A stretch of 64,000 bases of DNA from Negativicutes bacterium (GCA_031292015.1 JARLHY010000178.1:12273-76272), one strand, 5' to 3'. Numbered from the stretch's first letter, positions 8,717 through 17,497 are shown. Notes: generated by a model not told the origin, from the letters alone. Numbers and translations are program-made.

Positions 8717-10509
8717 AAAGGAAGACTGCGATATTATTGATCAACAGCTATCCGCCCCGACAGAGGGTGATTTCCGACACCGCCCTGGAAAACAGCCTGG
8801 CGGTCCTGCGTACTTATCTGGAAGCCCGGGATATAGGCGTGGAAGTCATCGACGACCAGCGGATCGGGGCCCTGGAAAATGGCATTCCCCGCTGGTGCCA
8901 GGGCCTGCTGAAAAACATCACTAAGCTGCAACTCAAGGTTCTGCAGCACAAGACCCTGGCAGGTTTGTTGTTCCTGACGGCCTGGCCGCTCCACGCCCTG
9001 GCGCTATACCGGCGGCGGAAGTATATGCGCCGGCGGATCGGCGAAATTGTCGATGAGGTTCAGCGGCAGAATGTCCCGATTGTGGGGATCAAGCTATGGT
9101 ACGGCGATGCCTATGTCTGGGGCCGCGAACTGGCGGCTGAGGTCAGACGGCGCTGCCCGGGCACGGTCGTCATCGCCGGCGGTCCGCAGGTGAAGGTTTA
9201 CGGCGACATCGTTCTGGGGGACGGCTTCGATCTGGCGATTATGGGACCGGGCGAAGAGATTCTGGAGAAAGTTGCGCTGCTGCATCGGCAGGTGGGTACG
9301 AAGCAGCTTTTGCTGGAGAAGGTCGGCGAGATTTATGGCGGCCGATTCATTGAAGCCGGCGGGTTCAGCGGGAACCGGGAAACTGTCGCCAGACAGATGG
9401 CGGCGCAGACCGTTCCTGTCTACCGGGATGTCGATATCAGGGACAAGATTCTCTTTCACACCATCGTCGACGGCGTGGGCTGCAGCTGGAACAGCTGCAA
9501 TTTCTGCTCACACACCCGTTGTTCAGTCGCCCCTGCTTTCCGGCCGGCTGGTGACATCGTGGATGAGATCTCGGTTATGCTGCGTCGGGGAATCGCCTTT
9601 TTCCGTTTCAGCAGTTCGGAAACCAGCCTCGCCCAGGGCCGAAAAATCGCCGAGGCCATCCTGGCCCGGGGACTCGATATCCGGTTCTCGATGTTCGTCC
9701 GGGCCGTGAAGCCCACGGCGCAGACGCTGGAAGACTACCGTGTGATGATCCGGGCAGGACTGAGGGCGGTCTTCATGGGGGGCGAGACAGGCCACGACGG
9801 CGTCAACACAACTATTATGAACAAGGGCGTAGGGCGAAAGGAGATCATCGACACCATCGCCACCATCCGGCTGGCGTCGGATGCCTTAGGGCTGCCCTGC
9901 CGAGTGGGGCTTTCCCTGATCTATCCCTGCCCGCTGCCGGCTGACGTGACGCTGGACGAGGTTTACCGGGCGAATACGGCGCTCATTGACGCGACGCTGC
10001 CTGACACGGTTATTGTCAATCCGCCCGGACCCTTCCCGGCCACGAGGTGGTTCGACGAAGCGGACAAGTTTGGTTTTCGCTTCGCTGATGGGCCGGAGGG
10101 TTTGGCAAAGAGGATGATGCAGTACGAGTACTCGATCTATAAACCGGCCGAGCTTTGGCCTGATCTGGGGTTTACTCTCCAGGGACAAGACGTCAAGGCG
10201 CTGCTGAAAGAAACCGGCCGACTGCGGGCTTACGCCGCCGGGATCGGCATTCCCACCGACATTTCGGATGAATACCTGATGATGACCGAGGCCATCGGCA
10301 TGAGTTCCCGGCTGGATATGATGAAGTTCAAGCGCGAAACCCTGCTGGACATCATCAGCGGCAGCACCGGTTATACCCGCGAAATCGCCGCCGCCATCAA
10401 CGCCGCCAGCCGTCAACTCGCAATGGTCGGCACCAACAACGCCCGGCGTCGCCGGGAAACGACTGACGGCGGTCAGATCAGGGATTTAGCTGTCACAAAC
10501 GCCAATTGA
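8713..10509 (+). CDS. B12-binding-like radical SAM protein with unusual cysteine motif
   Basis: A 598-residue protein. The N-terminal 220 residues look like the Rossmann-type B12-binding domain often fused to radical SAM enzymes (IVGIKLWYGDAYVWGRELAA, VVIAGGPQVKVYG, LAIMGPGEE) but have no DxHxxG cobalamin ligand. The radical SAM domain starts near residue 250; its cysteines are C257, C262, C265 and C270, so the spacing is C-X4-C-X2-C-X4-C instead of C-X3-C-X2-C. GGETGHD near residue 360 fits the SAM-binding GGE motif. The reaction is unknown. It is coupled to the acyltransferase by a 4-base overlap, and a strong terminator follows. Confidence 0.8.
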   Translation: MKRKTAILLINSYPPRQRVISDTALENSLAVLRTYLEARDIGVEVIDDQRIGALENGIPRWCQGLLKNITKLQLKVLQHKTLAGLLFLTAWPLHALALYRRRKYMRRRIGEIVDEVQRQNVPIVGIKLWYGDAYVWGRELAAEVRRRCPGTVVIAGGPQVKVYGDIVLGDGFDLAIMGPGEEILEKVALLHRQVGTKQLLLEKVGEIYGGRFIEAGGFSGNRETVARQMAAQTVPVYRDVDIRDKILFHTIVDGVGCSWNSCNFCSHTRCSVAPAFRPAGDIVDEISVMLRRGIAFFRFSSSETSLAQGRKIAEAILARGLDIRFSMFVRAVKPTAQTLEDYRVMIRAGLRAVFMGGETGHDGVNTTIMNKGVGRKEIIDTIATIRLASDALGLPCRVGLSLIYPCPLPADVTLDEVYRANTALIDATLPDTVIVNPPGPFPATRWFDEADKFGFRFADGPEGLAKRMMQYEYSIYKPAELWPDLGFTLQGQDVKALLKETGRLRAYAAGIGIPTDISDEYLMMTEAIGMSSRLDMMKFKRETLLDIISGSTGYTREIAAAINAASRQLAMVGTNNARRRRETTDGGQIRDLAVTNAN

Positions 10510-10526
10510 ATTCTACTGTCTTTTCA

Positions 10527-10557
10527 GGCAGGCGCGATAAAAGCGCCTGCCCTTTTT
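10527..10557 (+). terminator. Rho-independent terminator after the radical SAM gene
   Basis: A perfect 9-bp stem GGCAGGCGC / GCGCCTGCC, 7-base loop, then CTTTTT. It closes the acyltransferase/radical SAM unit before spoIID. Confidence 0.9.
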
Positions 10558-10600
10558 GCGCAGGATGGTCCGGCAAATGCAGGGCGTTTGCCGCTCGCCT

Positions 10601-10630
10601 GTCATAGACAATAAGGGGACGGCATATCTT
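10601..10630 (+). promoter_or_regulatory. Candidate sigma-E type promoter for spoIID
   Basis: GTCATAGA (10601-10608) and CATATCTT (10623-10630) are separated by 14 bases. This matches the mother-cell sigma-E pattern (GTCATATT, then CATAnnnT) at the known spacing. spoIID of Bacillus is a classical sigma-E gene, so motif and target agree. The inferred transcript start would lie about 20 bases before the GTG codon. Confidence 0.55.
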
Positions 10631-10660
10631 TTTAGGGAGACAGGCGTAGGGGGGACAGGC

Positions 10661-11653
10661 GTGAAAAAGGTGCTGGCGCTTACGGTGATTTTTGTTGTCA
10701 TGGCGGTGATCATACTGCCTGCGGTGACGTTATTCAGCCTGGGTGGACCGGCCGGAACGCGGCCGGCCCAGATTTTCGGCGGTGAAGATATACCGATTCG
10801 GGTATATCTTCATGAAGAAAACAGAACGGTGGAGATGAACCTGGAGGAATACGTAAAAGGGGTGGTGGCGGCGGAGATGCCGGCGGAGTTTGAATTGGAG
10901 GCTCTCAAGGCCCAGGCGGTGGCAGCCCGGACCTATGCCGCGAAAAATATGGCAATGTTCGGCGGCAGCGGCCTCGCCGACAGACCTGAGGCCGATGTGT
11001 CGACCGATCCGCACCAGGGGCAGGCCTGGACCAGCACCACGCAGCTGAGGAATCGCTGGGGAGCGTTCAATTACGAGCGCTACTGGGGGAAGGTGAGCCG
11101 GGCGGTGGAGGAAACCCGGGGCCTGATCGTGGTTTACAAGGGTGAGCCGATCAACGCGGTATTCCATTCCACCAGCGGCGAGCGGACAGCCAGCGCCAAG
11201 GAGGTATGGGGGTTTGATTATCCGTATTTGCAGAGCGTGGTCTGTACCTGGGATAAAAAGTCGCCGCGCTACAGCGACAGTAAGGAATATACTCTGACTG
11301 AGCTGGAACAGCGGCTTGGCCCTGAGGCGGGGGTGGTCGCGGCGGCCCAGGGCGGCGGCAGCGCCGTGGGGCAGATCATCGACCGCACTGAATCCGGGCG
11401 AGTGGATAAAATCCGTCTTGGCAGCAGGACTTATTCCGGGATTGATCTGCGGCAGAAGCTGGAGCTGCGGTCCGCAAATTTTTCGGTGGATTTCAAAGGG
11501 GAAAAAGCAATTTTCAAGACCACCGGTTATGGGCACGGCGTCGGACTGTGCCAATACGGCGCCAACGGCATGGCCAAGGAGGGGACGGATTTCCGGCGGA
11601 TATTGACTTACTATTATAGCGGGGTGGCGATCAAAAATATTTTTGGGTCTTAA
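10661..11653 (+). CDS. spoIID: Stage II sporulation protein D, septal peptidoglycan lytic transglycosylase
   Basis: About 330 residues from GTG 10661, which sits five bases after AGGGGGGA; the frame is open further upstream but there runs into the preceding terminator. One N-terminal membrane helix anchors it. SpoIID motifs are plain: LEEYVKGVVAAEMPAEFELE, ALKAQAVAARTYA, VFHSTSGERTASAKEVWG, and the C-terminal GYGHGVGLCQYGANGMAKEG. In the family it cleaves glycan strands during engulfment, acting with SpoIIP and SpoIIM from the mother cell. Its place after murA and before the M23 gene is the conserved Firmicute order. Confidence 0.95.
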   Translation: MKKVLALTVIFVVMAVIILPAVTLFSLGGPAGTRPAQIFGGEDIPIRVYLHEENRTVEMNLEEYVKGVVAAEMPAEFELEALKAQAVAARTYAAKNMAMFGGSGLADRPEADVSTDPHQGQAWTSTTQLRNRWGAFNYERYWGKVSRAVEETRGLIVVYKGEPINAVFHSTSGERTASAKEVWGFDYPYLQSVVCTWDKKSPRYSDSKEYTLTELEQRLGPEAGVVAAAQGGGSAVGQIIDRTESGRVDKIRLGSRTYSGIDLRQKLELRSANFSVDFKGEKAIFKTTGYGHGVGLCQYGANGMAKEGTDFRRILTYYYSGVAIKNIFGS

Positions 11654-11693
11654 ATCTGCCGGGTTTGGGCATAATGGTCACGGGGGTGACAGT

Positions 11694-12404
11694 ATGCCTG
11701 ACAGATTGAGGCCGACGTTTTTATGGCTGAAGGAGCTGGGCAAACTCGGGAGCGAGCTGCGCTGGCTGGCGCCGGCTCCGGTTTATGCGGCAACCGCGAT
11801 GGTCCTGGTGGCGTCGGTTTTGATGCTGGCGGTCGTCGGCGGGGTGAAATATGTCGGAGAAGGGCCGGGAGCCAAGCCGGACCGGCAAGCTCCCGCGGCG
11901 ACAACCGAGCAGGCCGGGGCTCCGGCGGCTGCAGCGAAAATCGCGAATGAAACTCCAGCGGCGACGCAGGTCACGGCTCCGGCCCAACCGGAGCGACCGG
12001 CGGTTCGCGTCGACGACGCCGGGTATCGGCCGCTCGCCGGTGAAACAGTGCTTGGGTTCGGTTGGCAGCGGCACCCTGTTTTCCAGGACTGGCGCTACCA
12101 TACCGGGGTTGATATCAAGGCGCAGGAAAATGACCCGGTTCGGGCCCTGTACGGCGGAGAAGTCAGCTCGATATATGAGGATAAGAATACGGGTTTGACG
12201 GTGGCGGTGAACAGCGGTGCCTATACCGTCTATTACGGTTCTTTGGCTGCGACGGCTTTGGCCAAGGGTGACAAGGTCGCGGGAGGGGCAAAGATCGGCA
12301 CCGTCGGCTCGTTGCCGAACGAGCCTTTTTTCCATTTGCATCTGGCGGTGAAGAGCGGGGACAAGTATATCAACCCGGAGGAACTGCTCATCCGGGCGAA
12401 ATGA
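11694..12404 (+). CDS. spoIIQ: SpoIIQ-like M23 peptidase
   Basis: About 236 residues from ATG 11694 behind GGGGGTG. There is one membrane helix near residues 27-50, an Ala/Pro-rich linker, and a C-terminal M23 (LytM) domain. The zinc-ligand patterns look intact: H-x3-D in YHTGVDIKA and H-x-H in FFHLHLAV. Bacillus SpoIIQ lost one ligand, whereas clostridial SpoIIQ keeps them, so this one probably cuts peptidoglycan. In that family the forespore protein binds SpoIIIAH to form the engulfment channel. The position between spoIID and spoIIID supports the name; orthology is inferred. Confidence 0.78.
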   Translation: MPDRLRPTFLWLKELGKLGSELRWLAPAPVYAATAMVLVASVLMLAVVGGVKYVGEGPGAKPDRQAPAATTEQAGAPAAAAKIANETPAATQVTAPAQPERPAVRVDDAGYRPLAGETVLGFGWQRHPVFQDWRYHTGVDIKAQENDPVRALYGGEVSSIYEDKNTGLTVAVNSGAYTVYYGSLAATALAKGDKVAGGAKIGTVGSLPNEPFFHLHLAVKSGDKYINPEELLIRAK

Positions 12405-12463
12405 GCGGCAAAAGGAGAATATAGGTGCCGGCGGACCTTGGAGAAAAGGCCGCCGGCGGTGTT

Positions 12464-12492
12464 AAAAATGCGTGAGAAGTCACGCATTTTTT
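12464..12492 (+). terminator. Rho-independent terminator before spoIIID
   Basis: A 12-bp stem AAAAATGCGTGA / TCACGCATTTTT with loop GAAG. A second GC-rich hairpin (12428-12458) precedes it. Confidence 0.85.
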
Positions 12493-12511
12493 GTTTTTGT
12501 CCGCATATATA
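12483..12511 (+). promoter_or_regulatory. Possible sigma-E promoter of spoIIID
   Basis: CGCATTTT and CATATATA are 13 bases apart and resemble sigma-E boxes, and spoIIID is sigma-E dependent in Bacillus. The -35 part overlaps the right arm of the terminator, so this is weak. Confidence 0.3.
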
Positions 12512-12546
12512 TGGTAGCAAACGGAGGGCGAGGGGGAAACGGTAAG

Positions 12547-12813
12547 ATGAAGGATTATATCCGCAAGCGGGTATTGGACATCTGCAACCATATTCTTGAA
12601 AGTAAACATACGGTCAGGCAGGCAGCCTCGGTGTTCGGGGTGAGTAAAAGCACGGTACATAAGGATATGATCGAACGGCTGCCGACAATAAATAAACGGC
12701 TGGCTAACAAGGTGAGGAACGTATTGGAGGTCAATAAGGCCGAGCGGCATATCCGCGGCGGGGAAGCGACCAGGAAGAAATATAAAGACAACAAAGAAAA
12801 TGGCGAAAAATAG
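12547..12813 (+). CDS. spoIIID: Sporulation transcription factor SpoIIID
   Basis: An 88-residue DNA-binding protein, the normal SpoIIID length, from ATG 12547. The helix-turn-helix is TVRQAASVFGVSKSTVHKDM; KDYIRKRVLDICNHILESK precedes it, and the basic C-terminal tail is the second DNA-contacting element. It tunes sigma-E genes in the mother cell and helps switch on sigK. It is followed by the mreB-family gene, as in Bacillus. Confidence 0.96.
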   Translation: MKDYIRKRVLDICNHILESKHTVRQAASVFGVSKSTVHKDMIERLPTINKRLANKVRNVLEVNKAERHIRGGEATRKKYKDNKENGEK

Positions 12814-12938
12814 AGGAATTTCAACCATAGGGTAGAATAGATAATAACATTCTAGCTGACATAATCTTTCCATTTGCGGTTTCTTTTTTTGCTGCAGCAA
12901 TGGACAAGCACAATAGACTTGAGGAGGACAGACTGGGC

Positions 12939-13967
12939 ATGTTTGGAATGTCGATGGATATCGGGGTGGACCTAGGGACAGCGAACGTTTTAGTGTATAT
13001 AAAAGGCAGGGGTATCGTACTGCGCGAACCGTCGGTGGTAGCCATCGACCGTGATACCAACCGGATACTGGCAATCGGGGAAGAAGCCCGCCGTATGCTG
13101 GGCCGCACCCCTGGCAATATTGTCGCGATTCGTCCGCTGAGGGAAGGCGTTATAGCCGATTATGATACAACCGAGAGCATGTTGCGCCATTTCATTCAGA
13201 AAGTGGCCGGCCGCAGCATGTTTTTTAAGCCGAGGATTATGGTTTGTATCCCTTCCGGGGTGACTACGGTGGAGAAAAGGGCTGTGCTGGAAGCAGCCAT
13301 GCAGGCCGGGGCCCGGAAGACGTATCTGATTGAAGAACCTCTGGCGGCGGCGCTTGGCGCCGGACTGGTCATTTCCGAGCCCTGCGGCTCAATGGTGGTT
13401 GACATCGGCGGCGGTACGACCGATGTGGCCGTGCTCAGCCTGGGCGGCATCGTGGTAAGTGAGTCGCTGCGGGTTGGCGGGGATAAGTTCGATGAGGCCA
13501 TGGTCCGCTATATCAAGAAAGAGTACAACATTATGATTGGTGAGCGCACTGCCGAGGAAATCAAGGTAAATGTGGGCACCGCTTTCCCGTCGGGCCGTAA
13601 CGAATCGATGGAAATCCGCGGCCGGGACCTGGTTTCCGGTTTGCCCAAAACGATGCGGATCGGTTCGACCGAAACCCGCGAAGCGCTGGCGGAACCGATT
13701 TCACTGATTGTGGAGTGCGTAAAGACGGTGCTGGAAAAGACTCCGCCGGAGCTGGCGGCAGATATCGTCGACCGGGGCATTGTGATGACGGGCGGCGGCT
13801 CCATGCTGCACGGACTGGACAGATTGATCAGCCAGGAAACAGGTATTCCCACGTATCTGGCGGAGGACCCGTTGTCCTGTGTGGCGCTTGGAACCGGAAA
13901 AGCCCTGGAATCTTTGGAGGCTATTCAGGATTCACTGACAACGATAAAAAAAGGCGGTATCGCCTAA
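12939..13967 (+). CDS. mbl: MreB/Mbl-family rod-shape actin homologue
   Basis: About 342 residues. The actin-fold motifs are present: phosphate-1 [17 protein letters not shown], phosphate-2 [18 protein letters not shown], and the adenosine motif [14 protein letters not shown] choose ATG 12939, eleven bases after GAGGAGG, because MFGMSMDIG matches the usual Mbl/MreB N-terminus; the upstream in-frame extension is not conserved-looking. The protein forms membrane-bound filaments that guide lateral wall synthesis. The symbol mbl reflects position next to spoIIID; mreB is an equally fair label. Confidence 0.93.
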   Translation: MFGMSMDIGVDLGTANVLVYIKGRGIVLREPSVVAIDRDTNRILAIGEEARRMLGRTPGNIVAIRPLREGVIADYDTTESMLRHFIQKVAGRSMFFKPRIMVCIPSGVTTVEKRAVLEAAMQAGARKTYLIEEPLAAALGAGLVISEPCGSMVVDIGGGTTDVAVLSLGGIVVSESLRVGGDKFDEAMVRYIKKEYNIMIGERTAEEIKVNVGTAFPSGRNESMEIRGRDLVSGLPKTMRIGSTETREALAEPISLIVECVKTVLEKTPPELAADIVDRGIVMTGGGSMLHGLDRLISQETGIPTYLAEDPLSCVALGTGKALESLEAIQDSLTTIKKGGIA

Positions 13968-13990
13968 CGGCCGCCAATAAGGCAATCATT

Positions 13991-14024
13991 GACGCTTCAC
14001 GACATTTGTCATACGTGAGGCGTC
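13991..14024 (+). other. Stem-loop upstream of the flagellar rod genes
   Basis: GACGCTTCACG pairs with CGTGAGGCGTC (10 Watson-Crick pairs and one G-U) around a 12-base loop. No T tract follows, so it is not an obvious terminator; an operator or leader structure is possible. Confidence 0.4.
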
Positions 14025-14151
14025 TGTGCATAATAGCAGGCAGTACGGAAAAAAATCCGCTGATTTTTGCGGAAAAACCTGTCTGGTTTTATGATTTTTT
14101 CCTTAAGAAATGGCGGGGAAAATACGATAATTATCTGTAGGAGGTGAATCG

Positions 14152-14922
14152 ATGATACGGGGAATTTATACCGCAGGATCGGGAATGCTCGCTGAATCAC
14201 TTCGTACCGACGTTACTGCAAACAATCTGGCTAACGCCGACACTGCCGGTTATAAGAAAGATGTCGCTGTCACTAAAGATTTTCAGAGCTTACTCATCAG
14301 ACGGATCAACGACGGTCAGGACCAGCCGACTATCGGCAGCCTGGGTACCGGCGTGATGGTTGATGAAGTGGCTACTATCCAAACCACCGGTTCGATGCAT
14401 CCCACAGGAAACGATCTGGATGTGGCTATCGAAGGAAACGGCTTTTTCGCGGTTCAGACGCCGAATGGAGTGCGCTATACCCGCAACGGTTCTTTCAGCC
14501 TAAGCGCCCAAGGCGATCTGGTCACCAAGGATGGCTATACCGTGCTTGGCACCGGCGGACCGATCAATCTGGCTGATGCCAAACAGGTGTCGATCGCCGA
14601 AGACGGACGGGTCATGATCAAGGAAGATCTTCAGAGCTCGGCCGGCGATACCGAAGCAGGCACGCTGCAGGTGGTATCATTCGCTGATGAAAAGCAACTG
14701 GTCAAGGAAGGGAACTCGCTTTATAGGGCAAATCCGGGTGCGCAGCAGGCACCGGCCAATGTGCCTGTAAGGGGAAGGACTCTGGAACAATCGAATGTCA
14801 ACGTGGTTTCCGAGATGGTCAACATGATTACCGGTTATCGGGCCTATGAGTTTAATGCCAAGGTGGTGCAGTCCCACGATGAATTGCTGGACAAGGCTGT
14901 CAACGAGGTAGGCAAGTTATAA
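14152..14922 (+). CDS. flgF: Flagellar rod protein FlgF/FlhO family
   Basis: A 256-residue flagellar rod/hook protein. The N-terminal helix IRGIYTAGSGMLAE and the rod motif TANNLANADTAGYKKD are typical, as are GNGFFAVQTPNGVRYTRNGSF and the C-terminal helix NVVSEMVNMITGYRAYEFNAKVV (two segments of one helix). A strong TAGGAGGTG lies upstream. It is exported through the flagellar type III apparatus and assembles in the rod. It occupies the place of Bacillus flhO after mbl, and the flgFGAHIJ order that follows supports FlgF. Confidence 0.88.
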   Translation: MIRGIYTAGSGMLAESLRTDVTANNLANADTAGYKKDVAVTKDFQSLLIRRINDGQDQPTIGSLGTGVMVDEVATIQTTGSMHPTGNDLDVAIEGNGFFAVQTPNGVRYTRNGSFSLSAQGDLVTKDGYTVLGTGGPINLADAKQVSIAEDGRVMIKEDLQSSAGDTEAGTLQVVSFADEKQLVKEGNSLYRANPGAQQAPANVPVRGRTLEQSNVNVVSEMVNMITGYRAYEFNAKVVQSHDELLDKAVNEVGKL

Positions 14923-15043
14923 CCGGTCGTTTCTGACCGACTGGTGACCAGGACAATATTTATGGGGCTGGACTTTTTTAAGAGGCTCCGGGGCCGCTGA
15001 CCGACTGAAGCGGCTACAATCGAAAACCGGGAGGAAATCTACT

Positions 15044-15832
15044 ATGATGCGTGCATTATGGACTGCGGGGACAGGTATGGCAGCCCAGCAGACTAACGTT
15101 GACGTTATTGCCAATAATCTGGCCAACGTCAGCACTACCGGCTTCAAATCAAGCCGGCCGGATTTTGAAGACCTGATGTACCAGACCCTCCAACAGCCGG
15201 GCGCGACAACCGGACCTGACAACAAAGCGCCCACCGGCATCCAGATCGGCCATGGCGCGCGCCTGGTTTCGACGCAGAAGATGTACACCGAGGGCAACCT
15301 CCAGCAGACCGGCAATCAGCTTGATATGGCGATCGAGGGCGACGGTTTTTTCCAGATTACTCTGCCGGACGGCACCATCGGCTATACCCGGGACGGCACT
15401 TTTAAAAGGGACGATCAGGGGCGGATCGTGACTTCCGACGGCTATCCCCTGGAACCCCAGATAACTATTCCTTCGAACGCGACCGAGATCAGTATTTCGG
15501 CCGACGGACGGATATCGGCAACAATCCCGAGTCAGACCGCCGCGCAGGATCTGGGGCAGCTCCAGCTTGCAAGGTTTATCAATCCGGCGGGTCTAAGCGC
15601 CCTCGGGCGCAACATGCTACAGGAAACTTCTGCTTCCGGTCCGCCTACCCTGAGCAATCCGGGGACCGACGGAGCCGGCACTGTAGTTAACCAGTACCTG
15701 GAGATGTCCAATGTCCAGGTGGTTACCGAAATGGTGAACATGATTGTCGCCCAAAGGGCGTACGAAATGAATTCAAAGGCTGTCCAAACCTGTGACGACA
15801 TGCTGAGCACGGCTGCCAGCCTTAAACGATAG
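15044..15832 (+). CDS. flgG: Flagellar distal rod protein FlgG
   Basis: A 262-residue protein beginning MMRALWTAGTGMAAQQTNVD, the FlgG hallmark, then VIANNLANVSTTGFKSSRPD. The C-terminus has NVQVVTEMVNMIVAQRAYEM and QTCDDML. It builds the distal rod that passes through the P and L rings. A short hairpin (GCCGCT/AGCGGC) lies just upstream. It follows flgF and precedes flgA. Confidence 0.95.
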   Translation: MMRALWTAGTGMAAQQTNVDVIANNLANVSTTGFKSSRPDFEDLMYQTLQQPGATTGPDNKAPTGIQIGHGARLVSTQKMYTEGNLQQTGNQLDMAIEGDGFFQITLPDGTIGYTRDGTFKRDDQGRIVTSDGYPLEPQITIPSNATEISISADGRISATIPSQTAAQDLGQLQLARFINPAGLSALGRNMLQETSASGPPTLSNPGTDGAGTVVNQYLEMSNVQVVTEMVNMIVAQRAYEMNSKAVQTCDDMLSTAASLKR

Positions 15833-15841
15833 GTGATTGTA

Positions 15842-16816
15842 ATGCGCAATGCTCTGATGCTGACGCTGCTGGTTCTGTGGCTGCTGGTGGGTCAGGCGCT
15901 GGCCGCGGGAGTGACGGTGACCGTTAACCCTGAGACCATGCTGATGAGCGGGCAAATGAGCCTTGGCGACCTGGCCGTGATTTCCGGCGATGACGCCGAC
16001 AGGGTCAAAGCCTTGCGCGAGCTGAAACTAGGAAACGCCCCTCTGCCCGGCACCCGCCTGGCTCTTACCGCTGATATGCTGGCGGCGAGGCTGACGACCG
16101 CCGGCGCCGACCTGAATAGCGGCGTGTGGCAGATTCCGCCGATGGTTACCATCAGTACCACCGGACAGACTGTCGAGAGCCAGACCCTGCTGGCTATGGC
16201 GGCGGAAGCCGTTAAACAGCGCCTGGCGACTTCGGATTCCGCCGACGTGGTTGTCAGCGAGCTCGGAGCGGGACACGGGGTCATTGTTCCGGCGGGACAG
16301 CTTTCCTACAAGGTGGAACTGCCTTACGGCATCCGCTTCGTAACTCCGACAACAGCAAACGTGATTGTCTGCACCGACGGACACCCTTATGCCACCGTCA
16401 GTGTCAAGTTGACGGTAAAGGCTTATCGCAACGTGGTGGTCGCGGCGCGGAACCTCGCGCCTTACGAGCCGATTACTTCCGACAGTCTGCGCCTGGAGCG
16501 CTGGGATATCGGACACCTGACCGGCTATATTACCGACGCTGATAAGCTTGTCGGCCTGAGGACCCGCCGCCCGGTTCCCGCGGGAGTGCCGTTCAGCGAG
16601 GCGGCGGTGGAGCGGCCGCCGGTTGTCCGGCACGGCAGCGCGGTGACTATTCTGGCCGAGATGGGCGGGATCATTGTCTCAGCCAACGGACAGGCACTTC
16701 AAGAGGGGAGCGTTGGCTCCGTGATCCGGGTGCAAAACCTGAATTCGAATAAGATTGTCAATGCCCGGGTGATTGACGGGGCTACGGTTCAGGTAATTAT
16801 TTACAACGGAAGGTGA
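15842..16816 (+). CDS. flgA: Flagellar P-ring assembly chaperone FlgA
   Basis: About 324 residues from ATG 15842 (AGGTGA five bases upstream). A signal peptide (ALMLTLLVLWLLVGQALA) directs it to the periplasm. The C-terminal half has the SAF-type region VVVAARNLAPYEPITSDSL, and the last part (TILAEMGGIIVSANGQALQ) is the ChapFlgA beta-clip. In the family it helps FlgI polymerise into the P ring. Monoderm Firmicutes lack the gene, so it marks a diderm. It overlaps flgH by four bases. Confidence 0.88.
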   Translation: MRNALMLTLLVLWLLVGQALAAGVTVTVNPETMLMSGQMSLGDLAVISGDDADRVKALRELKLGNAPLPGTRLALTADMLAARLTTAGADLNSGVWQIPPMVTISTTGQTVESQTLLAMAAEAVKQRLATSDSADVVVSELGAGHGVIVPAGQLSYKVELPYGIRFVTPTTANVIVCTDGHPYATVSVKLTVKAYRNVVVAARNLAPYEPITSDSLRLERWDIGHLTGYITDADKLVGLRTRRPVPAGVPFSEAAVERPPVVRHGSAVTILAEMGGIIVSANGQALQEGSVGSVIRVQNLNSNKIVNARVIDGATVQVIIYNGR

Positions 16817-17436
16817 AGGTGACCTTTGTGTCTAATAGTTACGTAAACCTGCGGTCCATCATGGTATTGGTTATTGCCGTGTTTCTGTTGGTTCAGCCGC
16901 TGGCTGGCGTGACTGCCGCGGCTTCGCTCTGGAGCGATTCCGGGCCGGGGGCCAGCCTTTTTGCCGATCATCGGGCCCGGGCTGTGGGCGATATTTTGAC
17001 GATTGTCATCAATGAGAATTTCTCGGCTTCGAAGTCCGGGGACGCCAAAAATAGCAAAGATACCAGTAACAGCCTCGACGCCGGAACCGGAATTTTCCGC
17101 GGCCTTATGCCAGGAACGACCAAATACAGCGACAGCTTCAAGAGTTCGGGGTCTTTGACCAATTCCAATACCATGACCGGCCGGATGACGGTTATGGTCA
17201 GTGACATCAAACCCAACGGCAATTTGATCATTACCGGGACTCAGACGATAAAGCAGAACAACGAAGAGCAGAAGATCATCGTTTCCGGCGAGGTTCGCCC
17301 TGATGATATCGGTTCGGACAACACCATTTTGTCATCCTATGTTGCCAACGCCCAGATCAACATTGCAGGCAAGGGGCCGCTGTCGGAAAAACAGCGCCAG
17401 GGCATACTCACCCAGTTATTCAACTTCCTATTCTAA
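16813..17436 (+). CDS. flgH: Flagellar L-ring protein FlgH
   Basis: A 207-residue protein with a clear N-terminal signal segment, then SLWSDSGPGASLFADHRARA and VGDILTIVINENFSASKSG, typical of FlgH. The C-terminal half has VMVSDIKPNGNLIITG, GEVRPDDI and NAQINIAGKGPLSEKQRQGI. The L ring is the outer-membrane bushing of the flagellum. No lipobox cysteine is visible: the signal ends in AAA, so this appears to be a soluble-processed form, unlike the enterobacterial lipoprotein. GTG 16813 overlaps flgA; GTG 16819 or 16828 are alternatives. Confidence 0.93.
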   Translation: MKVTFVSNSYVNLRSIMVLVIAVFLLVQPLAGVTAAASLWSDSGPGASLFADHRARAVGDILTIVINENFSASKSGDAKNSKDTSNSLDAGTGIFRGLMPGTTKYSDSFKSSGSLTNSNTMTGRMTVMVSDIKPNGNLIITGTQTIKQNNEEQKIIVSGEVRPDDIGSDNTILSSYVANAQINIAGKGPLSEKQRQGILTQLFNFLF

Positions 17437-17497
17437 TTCTAAGGCAATCACCGGCTCTGGACCTTCCGGTCCGGAATCGGATAAGGAAAGGGACGTT

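Noticed and set aside
17303..17497. N-terminal extension of flgI overlapping flgH
   Set aside because: A signal peptide with ribosome site starts at 17498; the upstream part is flgH read in another frame.
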